Below are positions 24,854-34,267 of a stretch of DNA of 64,000 bases, one piece after another. Position numbers and translations under genes: made by a program. Origin of the DNA: Cognatiyoonia koreensis (GTDB lineage Bacteria > Pseudomonadota > Alphaproteobacteria > Rhodobacterales > Rhodobacteraceae); contig NZ_FOIZ01000001.1 of the NCBI RefSeq assembly GCF_900109295.1, forward strand, positions 806,001-870,000, in the 5' to 3' direction. The notes below the pieces were generated by a model. That model worked only from the letters and a program-made list of their open reading frames with translations. It searched no databases and had not been told where the DNA came from. Each line of letters opens with the position of its first letter. The stretch's first letter is position 1.

Positions 24854-25536
24854 TGAGCACGCTGACGGCGTGGGTCGTCCTGCGCTGGATTGCAATTGTG
24901 ATCTCGATCATGCTGGCCATCTTGTGCTTTGTCATCGCAGTTTTGCTTCTCGGGACGCCTGCCGGGAAAGGCGAGGTGGCGGTGATCCTTCATGGCGGTG
25001 TTACTGTCGTTGCAATCATCGGCACAGTTGTTTTCGGGGTGATGGCCGTTTGGCTGATCCTTTGGCGTATTCTGTGGTTACGTTACACAGGCAGCGCGCT
25101 GCTGATTGCTGGCGTTATTCTTCTGCTCGCGTGGCCGACCATCCATCAACGGCAGCTACAGGCGCAAGCCGACGCGCTGCATCGTCAATCGCAATTGCAG
25201 CAGGACGTTTTCGAAGGGCATCTGGACCAGCTTAGATCGCTCAGAACCGATCAGGGCGGTGCCGAGGCGCTGCGCGCGGCGTTCAAAGCGCGCATGAACG
25301 CACCTGACCTTTTCGACGGCAAATGGACAGCGGACTGGGATACGTTCGGCTATGTCCACACGATCTATATGTATGTCTTCTTTGACGTTGACCGGCAGGG
25401 CAATCAGGCAAACCAGCAGTTTCCGCTTACTGGTTCGATTTACTGCAATCACTTCGCTGACCGCTTTGCCGATCTGATCACGTCAGAGGCCCAAGAGGCG
25501 CGATATCAGGCCGCCTGTCAGGTTCCCAGACCCTAG
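24853..25536 (+). CDS. Hypothetical membrane protein in the glnE operon
   Basis: Predicted 227-residue protein with three N-terminal membrane helices (about residues 8-35, 45-72, 78-96), then a charged helical segment with many Gln (IHQRQLQAQADALHRQSQLQQ) and a soluble C-terminal domain containing an aromatic-rich FGYVHTIYMYVFFDVD. No known family recognised. The ATG shares one base with the preceding TGA (TGATG); a GTG three bases earlier is also possible. Its 3' end overlaps convergent eda by 4 bases. Confidence 0.75.
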   Translation: MSTLTAWVVLRWIAIVISIMLAILCFVIAVLLLGTPAGKGEVAVILHGGVTVVAIIGTVVFGVMAVWLILWRILWLRYTGSALLIAGVILLLAWPTIHQRQLQAQADALHRQSQLQQDVFEGHLDQLRSLRTDQGGAEALRAAFKARMNAPDLFDGKWTADWDTFGYVHTIYMYVFFDVDRQGNQANQQFPLTGSIYCNHFADRFADLITSEAQEARYQAACQVPRP

Positions 25537-26174
25537 CGCGGCAGTGCGGCGGCCTCTTTGGCAAGCGCGGTGATTGCGTCCCAATCTTCGTTTGCAATCA
25601 TGTCCTTTGGCGCGACCCACGACCCGCCAACGCAAAGCGTGTTCGGCAGGCTAAGGTAGTCGTTCGCATTTTTCAGGCTGACGCCGCCTGTCGGGCAAAA
25701 GCTGACCTGCGGGATTGGTGCGCCGATGGCCTTGAGGGCGGGGGCGCCGCCATTTGCTTCGGCTGGAAAGAATTTTTGCACGGTATAGCCGCGTTCAAGC
25801 AGGCGCATCGCCTCACTTGCGGTGGCCGCACCGGGCAGGAGGGGCAGTTCATTGGCCTCGCAAGCGTCGAGAAGCAGGTCCGTGGCACCCGGTGATACGC
25901 CGAATTGCGCACCTGCGGCCTTGGCGTTTTCGACGTCTTTGGCCGTCAGCAGGGTGCCAGCACCGACGACGCCACCTTCGACGGCTGCCATTTCGCGGAT
26001 CGCGTCAAGTGCGGCTGGCGTGCGCAATGTGACTTCGAGCGCCGGCAGACCGCCCGCGACCAATGCGCGTGCCAGACCGGCGGCTTTGCTGGCGTCATCA
26101 AGAACCAGAACCGGCACCACGGGGGCCATCAGACATAGGGCGCGGTTCTTTTCGGATGCTTGGGCAGGGGTCAT
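25533..26174 (-). CDS. eda: 2-dehydro-3-deoxy-6-phosphogluconate aldolase (KDPG aldolase)
   Basis: Predicted 213-residue class I aldolase, normal length. It splits KDPG to pyruvate and glyceraldehyde 3-phosphate, the last step of the Entner-Doudoroff pathway. Catalytic residues are visible: Glu47 (LEVTLRT) and the Schiff-base Lys134 (TVQKFFPAE), with phosphate-binding PTGGV and GGSW loops. It lies 67 bases downstream of edd on the same strand and should share its control. Confidence 0.96.
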   Translation of the reverse strand: MTPAQASEKNRALCLMAPVVPVLVLDDASKAAGLARALVAGGLPALEVTLRTPAALDAIREMAAVEGGVVGAGTLLTAKDVENAKAAGAQFGVSPGATDLLLDACEANELPLLPGAATASEAMRLLERGYTVQKFFPAEANGGAPALKAIGAPIPQVSFCPTGGVSLKNANDYLSLPNTLCVGGSWVAPKDMIANEDWDAITALAKEAAALPR

Positions 26175-26241
26175 GGTCGTGTATTCCTTGTTTGGTACGC
26201 TTTTCAGCGGGAACGGCGTGCGCCGCTTAGTGTCGGCAGGT

Positions 26242-28047
26242 TCAGATCACCACGCCAGCGCCGCTTGCGGCAAGACCGACGTTCTGGCGGAAGACGTCAA
26301 ACAGTTCACGCCCGACACCGTTGCCATTTCCGCGCAGGTCCGCCTCGGCGACTGCACGGGTATCAAGATTGACGTCAAGCACGTCGATCGTGCCCGCAAC
26401 CGCATCCAGCCGGACCATATCGCCGTCCTGCACCTTTGCGATCGGGCCGCCGTCGGCTGCTTCGGGGCAGACGTGAATCGCACTGGGGACCTTGCCCGAT
26501 GCGCCCGACATACGCCCGTCGGTTACAAGCGCCACTTTCAGGCCGCGATCCTGCAGAACCGCAAGCGTCGGTGTCAGCCCGTGCAATTCGGGCATCCCGT
26601 TTGAGCGTGGTCCCTGAAAGCGGACCACGATGATCGTGTCTTCGGTAAATTCGCCCGCCTTGAAGGCATCCTTGACCGCCTCTTGCGTGTGAAAGACGCG
26701 GGCCGGTGCTTCGACGATGTGGCGTTCTGCGGCGACTGCGGATGTCTTCATCATGCCAAGGCCCAGATTGCCTTTCAGCTGTGTCAGACCGCCCGTCGGG
26801 TGGAACGGATCACTGGCAGGACGCAATATCTTGTCGTTCAGCGTGCTGTCGGTGCCGGGGCCGTAAACGACGCGCCCGTCCTTCAGCTTTGGTTCCTGCG
26901 TATAAAGCGACAGGCCGTCGCCGCCGACTGTCTTGACGTCTTCGTGCAACAACCCGGCCTTGAGCAAATCACCCATCATATAGCCAAGCCCGCCAGCCGC
27001 GTGGAAGTGGTTCACATCGGCCAGACCGTTCGGATAGACCTTTGCCATCAGCGGCGTGACGGATGAAATATCAGCGAAATCTTCCAGATCGAGGATCACG
27101 CCTGCGGCTTTGGCCATCGCTGGCAGGTGCAGCACGAGGTTTGTTGACCCACCAGTCGCCATCAGTCCGACCAGCCCGTTGACGAACGCTTTTTCGTCAA
27201 GGATTTCGCTGACAGGGCGGTAATCATTGCCCAGCGATGTGATCTGCGATGCGCGCTCGGTCGCAGCGACCGTCAGGGCTTCGCGCAATGGTGTGCCTGG
27301 ATTGACAAAGGACGCACCGGGCATGTGCAGCCCCATGAACTCCATCAGCATCTGGTTTGAATTGGCGGTGCCGTAGAACGTGCAGGTGCCGGGGCCGTGG
27401 TAGCTGGCCATTTCTGCTTCCATCAGTTCCTTGCGCCCGATGTTGCCTTTGGCGAATTCCTGACGGACTTTGGATTTCTCGTCGTTTGGCAGGCCGGACA
27501 CCATCGGGCCCGCGGGGACGAAGATTCCTGGGATATAGCCGAAAGTCGCGGCAGCAATGACAAGGCCAGGGACGATCTTGTCACAGACGCCAAGATACAT
27601 CGCGCTGTCAAACACGTTGTGGGACAGCCCGACCGCAGCGGCCAGCGCGATCACGTCGCGCGAGAAAAGCGACAGTTCCATCCCTGTCTGGCCCTGCGTG
27701 ACACCATCGCACATCGCAGGTACGCCACCGGCAACCTGTGCCGTAGCACCCACGGCGCGGGCGGCATCGCGGATCTTGTCGGGATATGTTTCAAACGGCT
27801 GATGCGCCGATAGCATGTCGTTATAAGCGGTGATGATCCCAATGTTGGGGGATTTTTCAGCGACCAGACTGTCCTTGTCGCCACCCATCGCCGCATAGGC
27901 ATGGGCCTGATTCCCGCAGGTCAGATGCGACCGGCGCGGGCCTTCGGCAGCCGCTGCTGCCATGCGGTCCAGATAGATGCCGCGTGTTGTTTCACTACGT
28001 GCGCGGATGCGGTCCGTGACCGCTGCAATCTTGGGGTGGAGTGTCAT
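26242..28047 (-). CDS. edd: 6-phosphogluconate dehydratase
   Basis: Predicted 601-residue IlvD/Edd-family dehydratase with a 4Fe-4S cluster. It converts 6-phosphogluconate to KDPG. Conserved segments include [44 protein letters not shown] and [27 protein letters not shown] precedes the ATG at 28047. A 12-bp palindrome of LacI type lies 46 bases upstream of the start. With eda it forms the Entner-Doudoroff core, the main glucose route in many marine Rhodobacterales. Confidence 0.97.
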   Translation of the reverse strand: MTLHPKIAAVTDRIRARSETTRGIYLDRMAAAAAEGPRRSHLTCGNQAHAYAAMGGDKDSLVAEKSPNIGIITAYNDMLSAHQPFETYPDKIRDAARAVGATAQVAGGVPAMCDGVTQGQTGMELSLFSRDVIALAAAVGLSHNVFDSAMYLGVCDKIVPGLVIAAATFGYIPGIFVPAGPMVSGLPNDEKSKVRQEFAKGNIGRKELMEAEMASYHGPGTCTFYGTANSNQMLMEFMGLHMPGASFVNPGTPLREALTVAATERASQITSLGNDYRPVSEILDEKAFVNGLVGLMATGGSTNLVLHLPAMAKAAGVILDLEDFADISSVTPLMAKVYPNGLADVNHFHAAGGLGYMMGDLLKAGLLHEDVKTVGGDGLSLYTQEPKLKDGRVVYGPGTDSTLNDKILRPASDPFHPTGGLTQLKGNLGLGMMKTSAVAAERHIVEAPARVFHTQEAVKDAFKAGEFTEDTIIVVRFQGPRSNGMPELHGLTPTLAVLQDRGLKVALVTDGRMSGASGKVPSAIHVCPEAADGGPIAKVQDGDMVRLDAVAGTIDVLDVNLDTRAVAEADLRGNGNGVGRELFDVFRQNVGLAASGAGVVI

Positions 28048-28092
28048 GTTATCCTCGTGCCGTCATCGCCTGACTGGCGCATAGCACACATC

Positions 28093-28104
28093 GTTAGCGC
28101 TAAC
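28093..28104. promoter_or_regulatory. LacI-family-type operator upstream of edd
   Basis: GTTAGCGCTAAC is a perfect 12-bp palindrome with the central GCGC typical of LacI/GalR-family operators. It lies 46 bases in front of the edd ATG in the 28048-28358 gap (311 bases, divergent edd and 28359 gene). The remainder of that gap shows no further feature. No LacI-type regulator gene is in the window, so the regulator would act in trans. Confidence 0.6.
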
Positions 28105-28358
28105 AATGCGGCAATCGGCCTAATCAGAACCGTTTCACCGAACATAACATGCAATAGCCTTTCTTCAGTCTGGTTTGAATACATTTCCGCCTGAAAGACT
28201 GGAAAATAAAAGTTCAACGACGGTGCTGCGTATGCGGAAATTTGGGGCACATGCGCGTGGGACTGACTGGACTCATTTCAAAATCACGATTGCCGCTGTT
28301 CTGGCCAAGTCACGCTCTGACCTTTCCAAACCGCGATCGAACAGGGTAAGGGGATGCC

Positions 28359-29555
28359 ATGACGACATCCCCTTATCCCATTGTGCGCCTGACACCCAAA
28401 GCGGATGCCCGCGCAGTTCGCCACGGTTTTCCGTGGGTCTATGCAAACGAGTTGGTGCTGGATCGGCGGACCCGCAATCTGGAGGCCGGTACGCTGGCCG
28501 TGCTTGAAGATTCCAACAGGACGGCAATGGGGATTGTGGCGCTGAACCCTGCCTCGAAAATCATCTGCCGGATGCTCGATCCGCAACCCGATGCAACAAT
28601 CGATGAAAAATGGTTCGCAGCCCGCATCACACGCGCGTTGGCCCATCGGACCAGGCTGTTTCCTGATCCGTTCTATCGCCTGATCCATGCAGAGGCCGAC
28701 GGACTGCCCGGTGTCATCGTCGATCGTTTTGGCGATGTTGCGGTTGTCCAACCCAATGCGGCCTGGGCGGATGTGCTGATCGACACACTTGTTGCAGCGC
28801 TGGTTGCGGTGACGGGCGTGACGACGGTTATTCTGAACGGGACAGGCCGCGCGCGGTCTCTTGAAGGATTGGCCGAACGCACAGACGTCGTTTTCGGCAA
28901 CGCACCCACCGGTCCGATCCCCGTACCGATGAATGGCGCGATCTATATGGCCGACGTGCTTGGCGGGCAGAAAACCGGGCTGTTTTTTGACCAACGGCCT
29001 AATCATGCGTTTGCTGCGGGGCTGTCACGCGATGCGCGTGTGCTGGACGTGTTCAGCCATGTGGGTGGCTTCGGGCTTGCCGCGCTGGCGCAGGGGGCCG
29101 CTTCGGTTCTTGCGGTTGATGGGTCGGCACCGGCACTGGCATTGGCCGAAGACGGCGCAAAGGCCATGGGCGTCGCAGACCGGTTCAGCACGCGGAAGGG
29201 CGATGCCTTTGACGTGCTTTCCGCACTTGGGGATGAGGGCGCGATGTTCGATGTCGTGATCTGTGATCCGCCTGCCTTTGCGCCTTCCCGCAAGGCGCTT
29301 GATGCGGGGCTGCGCGCCTATGAACGGGTTGCGCGACTGGCGGCACCATTGGTTGCCGAAAACGGTTACCTGGGCCTGTGTTCATGCAGCCATGCCGCTG
29401 ATCTGACAAAATTCCGCAACGCATCCGCACGCGGGATCGGACGGGCCGGGCGGCGCGGGCAGATCATCCACACCGGTTTTGCAGGGCCCGATCACCCGCT
29501 GATGCCGCATCTGGCAGAAAGCGGTTATCTCAAATCCGTGTTCTTCCGCCTGTGA
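28359..29555 (+). CDS. Class I SAM-dependent rRNA methyltransferase (RlmI-like)
   Basis: Predicted 398-residue protein. The N-terminal PUA domain (residues 1-85, HGFPWVYANE) precedes an RlmI-like EEHEE segment and a Rossmann methyltransferase with VLDVFSHVGGFGL (SAM motif I), DPPAFAPS (motif IV) and LCSCSH (motif VI with the Cys pair). The likely target is C5 of a 23S rRNA cytosine, as for E. coli C1962. The GTG of the next gene overlaps its TGA. Confidence 0.9.
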   Translation: MTTSPYPIVRLTPKADARAVRHGFPWVYANELVLDRRTRNLEAGTLAVLEDSNRTAMGIVALNPASKIICRMLDPQPDATIDEKWFAARITRALAHRTRLFPDPFYRLIHAEADGLPGVIVDRFGDVAVVQPNAAWADVLIDTLVAALVAVTGVTTVILNGTGRARSLEGLAERTDVVFGNAPTGPIPVPMNGAIYMADVLGGQKTGLFFDQRPNHAFAAGLSRDARVLDVFSHVGGFGLAALAQGAASVLAVDGSAPALALAEDGAKAMGVADRFSTRKGDAFDVLSALGDEGAMFDVVICDPPAFAPSRKALDAGLRAYERVARLAAPLVAENGYLGLCSCSHAADLTKFRNASARGIGRAGRRGQIIHTGFAGPDHPLMPHLAESGYLKSVFFRL

Positions 29556-30091
29556 GGGTGTTGATTGACGCCTGCGTGCTTTACCCGACCGTGATGCGGG
29601 AGGTTGTTCTGGGCTGCGCCCGCGTGGGGCTGTTCGAAGCGAAGTGGTCGGAACGTCTGTTGGAGGAATGGGCGCTGGCCGCACGCAAGATCGGACCCGA
29701 AGGCGAAACCATCGCGCGCGGTGAAATTGCGCTTGTAAATGCCGCCTTTCCGCACGCGATCATACCGGTTCGCGACGGGCTTGAAGCCCGGCTTTGGCTG
29801 CCTGACGCGCATGACATCCATGTGCTGGCAAGTGCTGTCGCGGGATCATGTGACGCGATCCTGACGGCCAATGCCAAGGATTTCCCGCGCAATATTCTGG
29901 CCGAGGAAGGGCTTGAACGGCGGGACCCTGACGGCTTTGTGACAGATCTTCTTGTTCAAGCCCCCGATCAGGTCGCGCGGGTTGCCGAAGACGTGTTGCA
30001 GACCGCCCGTCAGATGTCGGGCGAAGACTGGACCATGCGCAAGCTTATGAAAAAGGCGCGGTTGCCGCGCCTTGGCAAGGCGCTTAGCTAG
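29552..30091 (+). CDS. PIN-domain protein (putative RNase)
   Basis: Predicted 179-residue PIN-fold protein starting at GTG, with a 4-base overlap with the methyltransferase. Acidic PIN residues are present: Asp6 (VLIDACVL), Glu39 (LLEEW), Asp89/Asp92 (LPDAHDIHVLA) and Asp104 with Asp112 (CDAILTANAKDFP). No small antitoxin gene precedes it; the fixed pairing with an rRNA methyltransferase argues for RNA processing rather than a toxin-antitoxin pair, but this is inference. Confidence 0.82.
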   Translation: MRVLIDACVLYPTVMREVVLGCARVGLFEAKWSERLLEEWALAARKIGPEGETIARGEIALVNAAFPHAIIPVRDGLEARLWLPDAHDIHVLASAVAGSCDAILTANAKDFPRNILAEEGLERRDPDGFVTDLLVQAPDQVARVAEDVLQTARQMSGEDWTMRKLMKKARLPRLGKALS

Positions 30092-30773
30092 TTTGTCCCC
30101 ATTTCGCGGCGTTTGCCTCGATCGCCGCGATGCGCTGTTCCTGCTTTGGATGGCTCAAAAGCCATGCGGGCACCGCTGCACCGTTTGCACCGGTCAGCTT
30201 GCCCAGTTTTTCAAACAGCGAAATCTGCGGTGCCACGCCGATCCCCGCCTTGACCAGCAGGGCAGAGGCATAGGCGTCTGCCTCGAATTCGTCCTTGCGT
30301 GACAGCTTTGCAGCCAGCAGCGACATCAAGAGTCCCGCGATCCAGGGCCCGATAAAGGGGACAAAGCGGCCCAGCACCATCGCGAGGGCGGTCCGCATCG
30401 CGTTCTGTCCGGAAAAGTCGATCATCCGGCGGCGTGAATGGCCAAGTGCGACATGGCCCAGCTCGTGCGCGATGACGCTGGCCATTTCAGCGCCGCTGAC
30501 TTTGCCTTCCTTGTAGCGGTTGAAGAATCCGCGCGTAATAAAGATGCGCCCGTCCGGTGCGGCCAACCCGTTCACCGGTTCGATTTCATAGATGTGCACC
30601 TTGATTTTCGGAATGCCGAGTGCGGCTGCCATCCGGTCGGACAGATCCAGCAAGTGTGGATCGTTCAGGGGCGTCGACTGTTGATCGAGCATCTTCGCTG
30701 TCCGCCAGGCCGAAAATCGGTACATGACGACGCCATAGATCACGGCAAGAAGGATCGGCAGGAACTTTATCAT
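30084..30773 (-). CDS. M48-family membrane zinc metalloprotease (HtpX-like)
   Basis: Predicted 229-residue protease with an N-terminal membrane helix (FLPILLAVIYGVVMY), the zinc motif HELGH in AHELGHVALGH, and the third ligand in DEFEADAYA. A hydrophobic stretch lies between them (FVPFIGPWIAGLLMSLLA). Such proteins degrade misfolded membrane or periplasmic proteins. The start at 30773 (MIKFLP) fits a membrane insertion signal; the longer frame to 30839 overlaps the upstream gene. The 3' end overlaps the PIN gene by 8 bases. Confidence 0.9.
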   Translation of the reverse strand: MIKFLPILLAVIYGVVMYRFSAWRTAKMLDQQSTPLNDPHLLDLSDRMAAALGIPKIKVHIYEIEPVNGLAAPDGRIFITRGFFNRYKEGKVSGAEMASVIAHELGHVALGHSRRRMIDFSGQNAMRTALAMVLGRFVPFIGPWIAGLLMSLLAAKLSRKDEFEADAYASALLVKAGIGVAPQISLFEKLGKLTGANGAAVPAWLLSHPKQEQRIAAIEANAAKWGQTS

Positions 30774-30792
30774 GTTCCAGATATGGGGTCGC

Positions 30793-31938
30793 TTAGCGGC
30801 AAAGCAATGCGGTATCGTGGCGCGACAAGCGCGCGGCACCGTCAGCTGTCACAAGGACCGAATGCCCTAGTGTCATCGCCGCACCCGTCGCGCTGTCCAT
30901 CAGGATCATATGCAGAAAGAACACCTGGTTTTCGCGCATCAAGGTCGGGTTGCCTTCGGTGAACATCGGGAAATCCACCCAGATCGGATTATAAATCGCA
31001 CCCATGCCATAGCCGCACGCCTGTAGCCGTGCATCTGCGAACCCGTGACGGTCAAACACCGCTGCGTGCGCAGCATAGACATCGCCCATCGGTTGCCCCG
31101 GCTTAATGGCGTCTTCGCACGCGGCGAGCGCTTCGGCGCAGGCGTCATGCATCCGCTTGTGTGTGTCCGAGGGCTCACCAATCACGACGGTGCGCATCAT
31201 CGCGGCGTGATAGCGGGCATAGGCACCGGACCATTCCAGCGTCAGCTGGTCGGACGGATCAAGATGGCGTCGGCCCGAATAATAGCGGCACAGCAGCGCG
31301 TGTTCCCCGGACCCGATGATGAATTCATTGCCCGCGTAATCACCGCCGCCTTTGAAAACCGCCCCCTGCATCGCGGCAAGGATATCGCCTTCGAACGCAC
31401 CAGCCCGGGTCAGGGACAGACCCGCGTCCAGCGCATCATCTGACAGGGCGGCAGCCTTGCGGTGCATGGCGACCTCTGCGGCTGATTTGTCCTGTCGCAG
31501 CCCACGGATCAGATGCGGTGCCGGTATCAGGTCGGGCAGGGCAGCGCGCAACGTCTGTCCGTTCGCATCCGTCAGTCCAACGGTCGCATTTTCAAACCCG
31601 ATACGCCCCGAAACACCAAGATCAGCCAGAAGGCGCGCCAGATCCTGTGCGGGATCGCTGTCAAAGCGTTCGGTCCAGATGTGGATATGATCGTGGGGTA
31701 GGGTGGAGGTCTGCTGGGCTTGCCGCAGATCAGGCATCCGTGTCAGCAGGTGCAGGTCGCCATCGCGGGTCAGCACAAGACATTGGAACATCGCAAAGCC
31801 GAACGTGTCATAGCCGCAAATCCAGTTATGGCTTTCGGGCGCGAACATCAGCAACGCATCAAGTCCTGCGTCTTTCATGGCCGCATGTGCGCGGGACTGA
31901 CGGGTGGCATGCTCGGCCGGATCAAAATGCAGGGTCAT
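30793..31938 (-). CDS. M24-family (pita-bread) hydrolase lacking the metal ligands
   Basis: Predicted 381-residue protein with a creatinase-type N-domain and a pita-bread C-domain. Where M24 aminopeptidases have two Asp, a His and two Glu as metal ligands, this one reads LEWSGAY, HAAMMRT and GYGMGAIYN, so at least three ligands are gone. Creatinase and ectoine hydrolase (DoeA) are metal-free members with similar replacements, so a C-N hydrolase is more likely than a peptidase. It overlaps the DedA gene by 4 bases (ATGA). Confidence 0.85.
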   Translation of the reverse strand: MTLHFDPAEHATRQSRAHAAMKDAGLDALLMFAPESHNWICGYDTFGFAMFQCLVLTRDGDLHLLTRMPDLRQAQQTSTLPHDHIHIWTERFDSDPAQDLARLLADLGVSGRIGFENATVGLTDANGQTLRAALPDLIPAPHLIRGLRQDKSAAEVAMHRKAAALSDDALDAGLSLTRAGAFEGDILAAMQGAVFKGGGDYAGNEFIIGSGEHALLCRYYSGRRHLDPSDQLTLEWSGAYARYHAAMMRTVVIGEPSDTHKRMHDACAEALAACEDAIKPGQPMGDVYAAHAAVFDRHGFADARLQACGYGMGAIYNPIWVDFPMFTEGNPTLMRENQVFFLHMILMDSATGAAMTLGHSVLVTADGAARLSRHDTALLCR

Positions 31939-32540
31939 GAGGTGCCGCCTTTCTTGCGTGCGCTGGCAGTCCACAGCCAATAACCAAGTCCCACGACTGC
32001 GGCAAATGCGGTGACAAAGCCGCTGGCATTCCCCAGAAGGCTTGCCACCGCCGTGATGTTATCTGCGAAAACGTAGCCCAGACCGACATAGAGGCTGACC
32101 CAGACGGTTTCGCCAGCAATGCCCCAAAGGGCGAAACGCGGCCAGTGAAACCGCGTCAGGCCGCTGACATAATTGATGTAGGGGCCCAAGGGCGCCACCA
32201 GCCAACAGGAAAAGAAGATCGAGGACCCGCCCCATTTCTGCATGAACCCCTGACCGCGGTTGCGCAGGGCCGCTCGCTTGGGATTGCGCTGGAACCAGTC
32301 GGACATCCTGTCGCCCGAGACGCGGGCGATCCAGTACCCTGTGTTGTCACCTAAAACCGCGCCGGCAAATGCAGCAACAAGGACTGCTGTAAGTGACAAG
32401 TCACCCGTGGCTGCAAAGCCGCCGGAGGCCAGCATCAGCAACGACGACGGGACAGGGAGGGCAAGGCACGACAGAAAGGTGACGCAAAACACGATCGGCA
32501 CGCCATAATCAGCGACGAGGGCAAGGGCGATTTCACTCAT
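31935..32540 (-). CDS. DedA-family membrane protein
   Basis: Predicted 201-residue DedA (SNARE-associated) protein. The conserved core shows [30 protein letters not shown] with the acidic residue, and [21 protein letters not shown] with the conserved Arg. Four to five membrane helices. Members act in lipid flipping and envelope homeostasis. The start at 32540 overlaps the preceding gene's end by 8 bases. It lies in the leftward chain from 34255 to 30793. Confidence 0.9.
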   Translation of the reverse strand: MSEIALALVADYGVPIVFCVTFLSCLALPVPSSLLMLASGGFAATGDLSLTAVLVAAFAGAVLGDNTGYWIARVSGDRMSDWFQRNPKRAALRNRGQGFMQKWGGSSIFFSCWLVAPLGPYINYVSGLTRFHWPRFALWGIAGETVWVSLYVGLGYVFADNITAVASLLGNASGFVTAFAAVVGLGYWLWTASARKKGGTS

Positions 32541-32898
32541 TTTTTGGTTGATTTTGGGCGCGCCAGGCGGCTGCGGCTTCGTCAATACGTGTCTGCAATG
32601 CGTCCAATGTCAGATTGTTTTCCGCAGCAATCACATCCAGCGAAACCCGGCGCGGGCCGTCCCCCTTGACCAGAAACAGCGCGTCCCCCAAGACTTCGGG
32701 CGGAAGCTGGTAGGATCTTGCCACGTAGCGGGGCGTCATCCATCCGGCGATTGGCTGATCCTGATGCGCCGGGTCCATCCAGTAGAGTGTCGCACTTAGC
32801 GTGCGGACGCCGAAAAAACCAAGCGCAGCAAGCGCGACGCAAAAGCCAAGCAACAGCAGGCGGTGGTGCGCCCACAGGCGCTTGATCCGGTCGATCAT
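32533..32898 (-). CDS. Hypothetical single-helix membrane protein downstream of the VWA gene
   Basis: Predicted 121-residue protein. After a basic N-terminus ([11 protein letters not shown]) comes one membrane helix ([18 protein letters not shown]), then an aromatic-rich periplasmic part with [26 protein letters not shown] and a C-terminal helix. I do not recognise a named domain. The ATG overlaps the VWA stop by 4 bases and the C-terminus overlaps the DedA start by 8, so it belongs to that operon. Confidence 0.78.
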   Translation of the reverse strand: MIDRIKRLWAHHRLLLLGFCVALAALGFFGVRTLSATLYWMDPAHQDQPIAGWMTPRYVARSYQLPPEVLGDALFLVKGDGPRRVSLDVIAAENNLTLDALQTRIDEAAAAWRAQNQPKNE

Positions 32899-34079
32899 GT
32901 CAGCACCTTCATGCCCTTTTCGATGCCCGCAAGGGTCATGGGCACCATGCGGTCTGCGCCGAACACCTCTTGGATCATGCCGATGGACTGCGTGTAGTCC
33001 CAGTATTTTTCGGGCACCGGATTGATCCAGAGGTGGCTTGGCCACTGATCGCGGGCGCGCGCCAGCCAGACGTGACCGGCTTCCTTGTTCCAATGCTCGT
33101 TCGCACCGCCGGGCACCGCGACCTCGTAAGGGGACATGCTGGCATCGCCGACGAAGATGCATTTGTAATCTGACCCGTAGGTGCGCAACACGTCCCAGGT
33201 CGGTGTTTGTGCGTTCCAGCGGCGGCGATTGTCCTTCCACACACCTTCATAAAGACAGTTGTGGAAATAGAAGTGTTCAAGGTGCTTGAATTCAGACTTT
33301 GCAGCACTGAACAGTTCTTCGACCATCTGGATGTGCGGATCCATCGATCCGCCGACGTCCAGAAACAGCAGCACCTTGACCGCGTTGCGCCGTTCGGGGC
33401 GTGTTTTGACGTCGATATAGCCGTGTTCGGCGGTCGCGCGGATCGTGCCGTCCAGATCAAGCTCGTCCTCGGCCCCATCACGTGCCCAGCGGCGCAGGCG
33501 TTTCAGGGCGACCTTGATGTTGCGGGTGCCCAACTGCACAGAGTCGTCCAGATTGCGAAACTCGCGCTTGTCCCAGACCTTGACGGCGCGCTGGTGGCGG
33601 CTTTCGTTCTGACCGATCCGCACACCTTCGGGATTATAGCCGTAGGCCCCGAAAGGAGAGGTGCCCGCCGTGCCGATCCACTTGTTGCCGCCTTGATGGC
33701 GGCCTTGTTGTTCTTTCAATCGCTCGCGCAGTTTTTCCATGAGCTTGTCGAACCCGCCCGCGGCTTCGATCTCGGCCTTTTCATCTTCGCTCAGGTGCTT
33801 TTCGGCCAGCTTCTTGAGCCATTCGGCAGGAATGTCGACAGCGTTCAGAACCGCCTCTGCCGGGATTTCGTCAAGGCCGGAAAAGGTCGCGGCAAACGCT
33901 TGGTCAAACCGATCAAGGTGACGTTCATCCTTGACCATGATTGCGCGGGCCAGAAAGTAGAACGCCTCGATGTCGTAGGTCGCGAGGCCCGCATTCATGC
34001 CTTCAAGAAACGCCAGAAACTCGCGCAAGCTGACCGGCACTTTGGCGCGGCGCAGATTGTCGAAAAACGGCAGGAACAT
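32895..34079 (-). CDS. CoxE-like VWA domain protein
   Basis: Predicted 394-residue von Willebrand factor A protein of the CoxE type. The N-terminal helical part (about 1-130) and a [18 protein letters not shown] linker precede a C-terminal VWA domain. Its MIDAS motif reads DVGGSM, with Gly where DxSxS proteins have Ser, and further metal-site residues lie in [10 protein letters not shown]. CoxE proteins work with a MoxR AAA+ ATPase to activate metalloenzymes or large complexes; that ATPase is at 36636-37475. Operon partners downstream are a membrane protein, DedA and the M24 gene. Confidence 0.88.
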   Translation of the reverse strand: MFLPFFDNLRRAKVPVSLREFLAFLEGMNAGLATYDIEAFYFLARAIMVKDERHLDRFDQAFAATFSGLDEIPAEAVLNAVDIPAEWLKKLAEKHLSEDEKAEIEAAGGFDKLMEKLRERLKEQQGRHQGGNKWIGTAGTSPFGAYGYNPEGVRIGQNESRHQRAVKVWDKREFRNLDDSVQLGTRNIKVALKRLRRWARDGAEDELDLDGTIRATAEHGYIDVKTRPERRNAVKVLLFLDVGGSMDPHIQMVEELFSAAKSEFKHLEHFYFHNCLYEGVWKDNRRRWNAQTPTWDVLRTYGSDYKCIFVGDASMSPYEVAVPGGANEHWNKEAGHVWLARARDQWPSHLWINPVPEKYWDYTQSIGMIQEVFGADRMVPMTLAGIEKGMKVLT

Positions 34080-34084
34080 CGCGG

Positions 34085-34255
34085 TCAGGTAAAGCTGCGT
34101 TCAAAGAAGACGAGCACAAACAGACCGACCATGCCAAAGAGGATCGCAAAAACCGCGCCCCACTGCAAAAGGTCCAGCGTCTTGCCGCCTTTCAGCTTGG
34201 CCGTGATCGCGCCCAGGATTGCGCCGATCAGCATTCCGCCCAAAGGAAATATCAT
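34085..34255 (-). CDS. Small two-helix membrane protein (56 residues)
   Basis: A 57-codon ORF, ATG at 34255 and TGA at 34085-34087. It encodes a Gly/Ala-rich first helix (IFPLGGMLIGAILGAIT), a short basic loop (AKLKGGKTLD) and a second helix (GAVFAILFGMVGLFVLVFF). AAAGGG lies about 9 bases upstream of the ATG. It is packed between the DUF2927 gene (12 bases away) and the VWA gene (5 bases away) on the same strand. Function unknown; the context makes it a likely partner in the VWA module. Confidence 0.75.
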   Translation of the reverse strand: MIFPLGGMLIGAILGAITAKLKGGKTLDLLQWGAVFAILFGMVGLFVLVFFERSFT

Positions 34256-34267
34256 CTGTGTCGCCCT

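Noticed and set aside
29552..30091. Toxin-antitoxin module around the PIN protein
   Set aside because: No antitoxin-sized gene is adjacent; the partner is an rRNA methyltransferase with overlapping start and stop.
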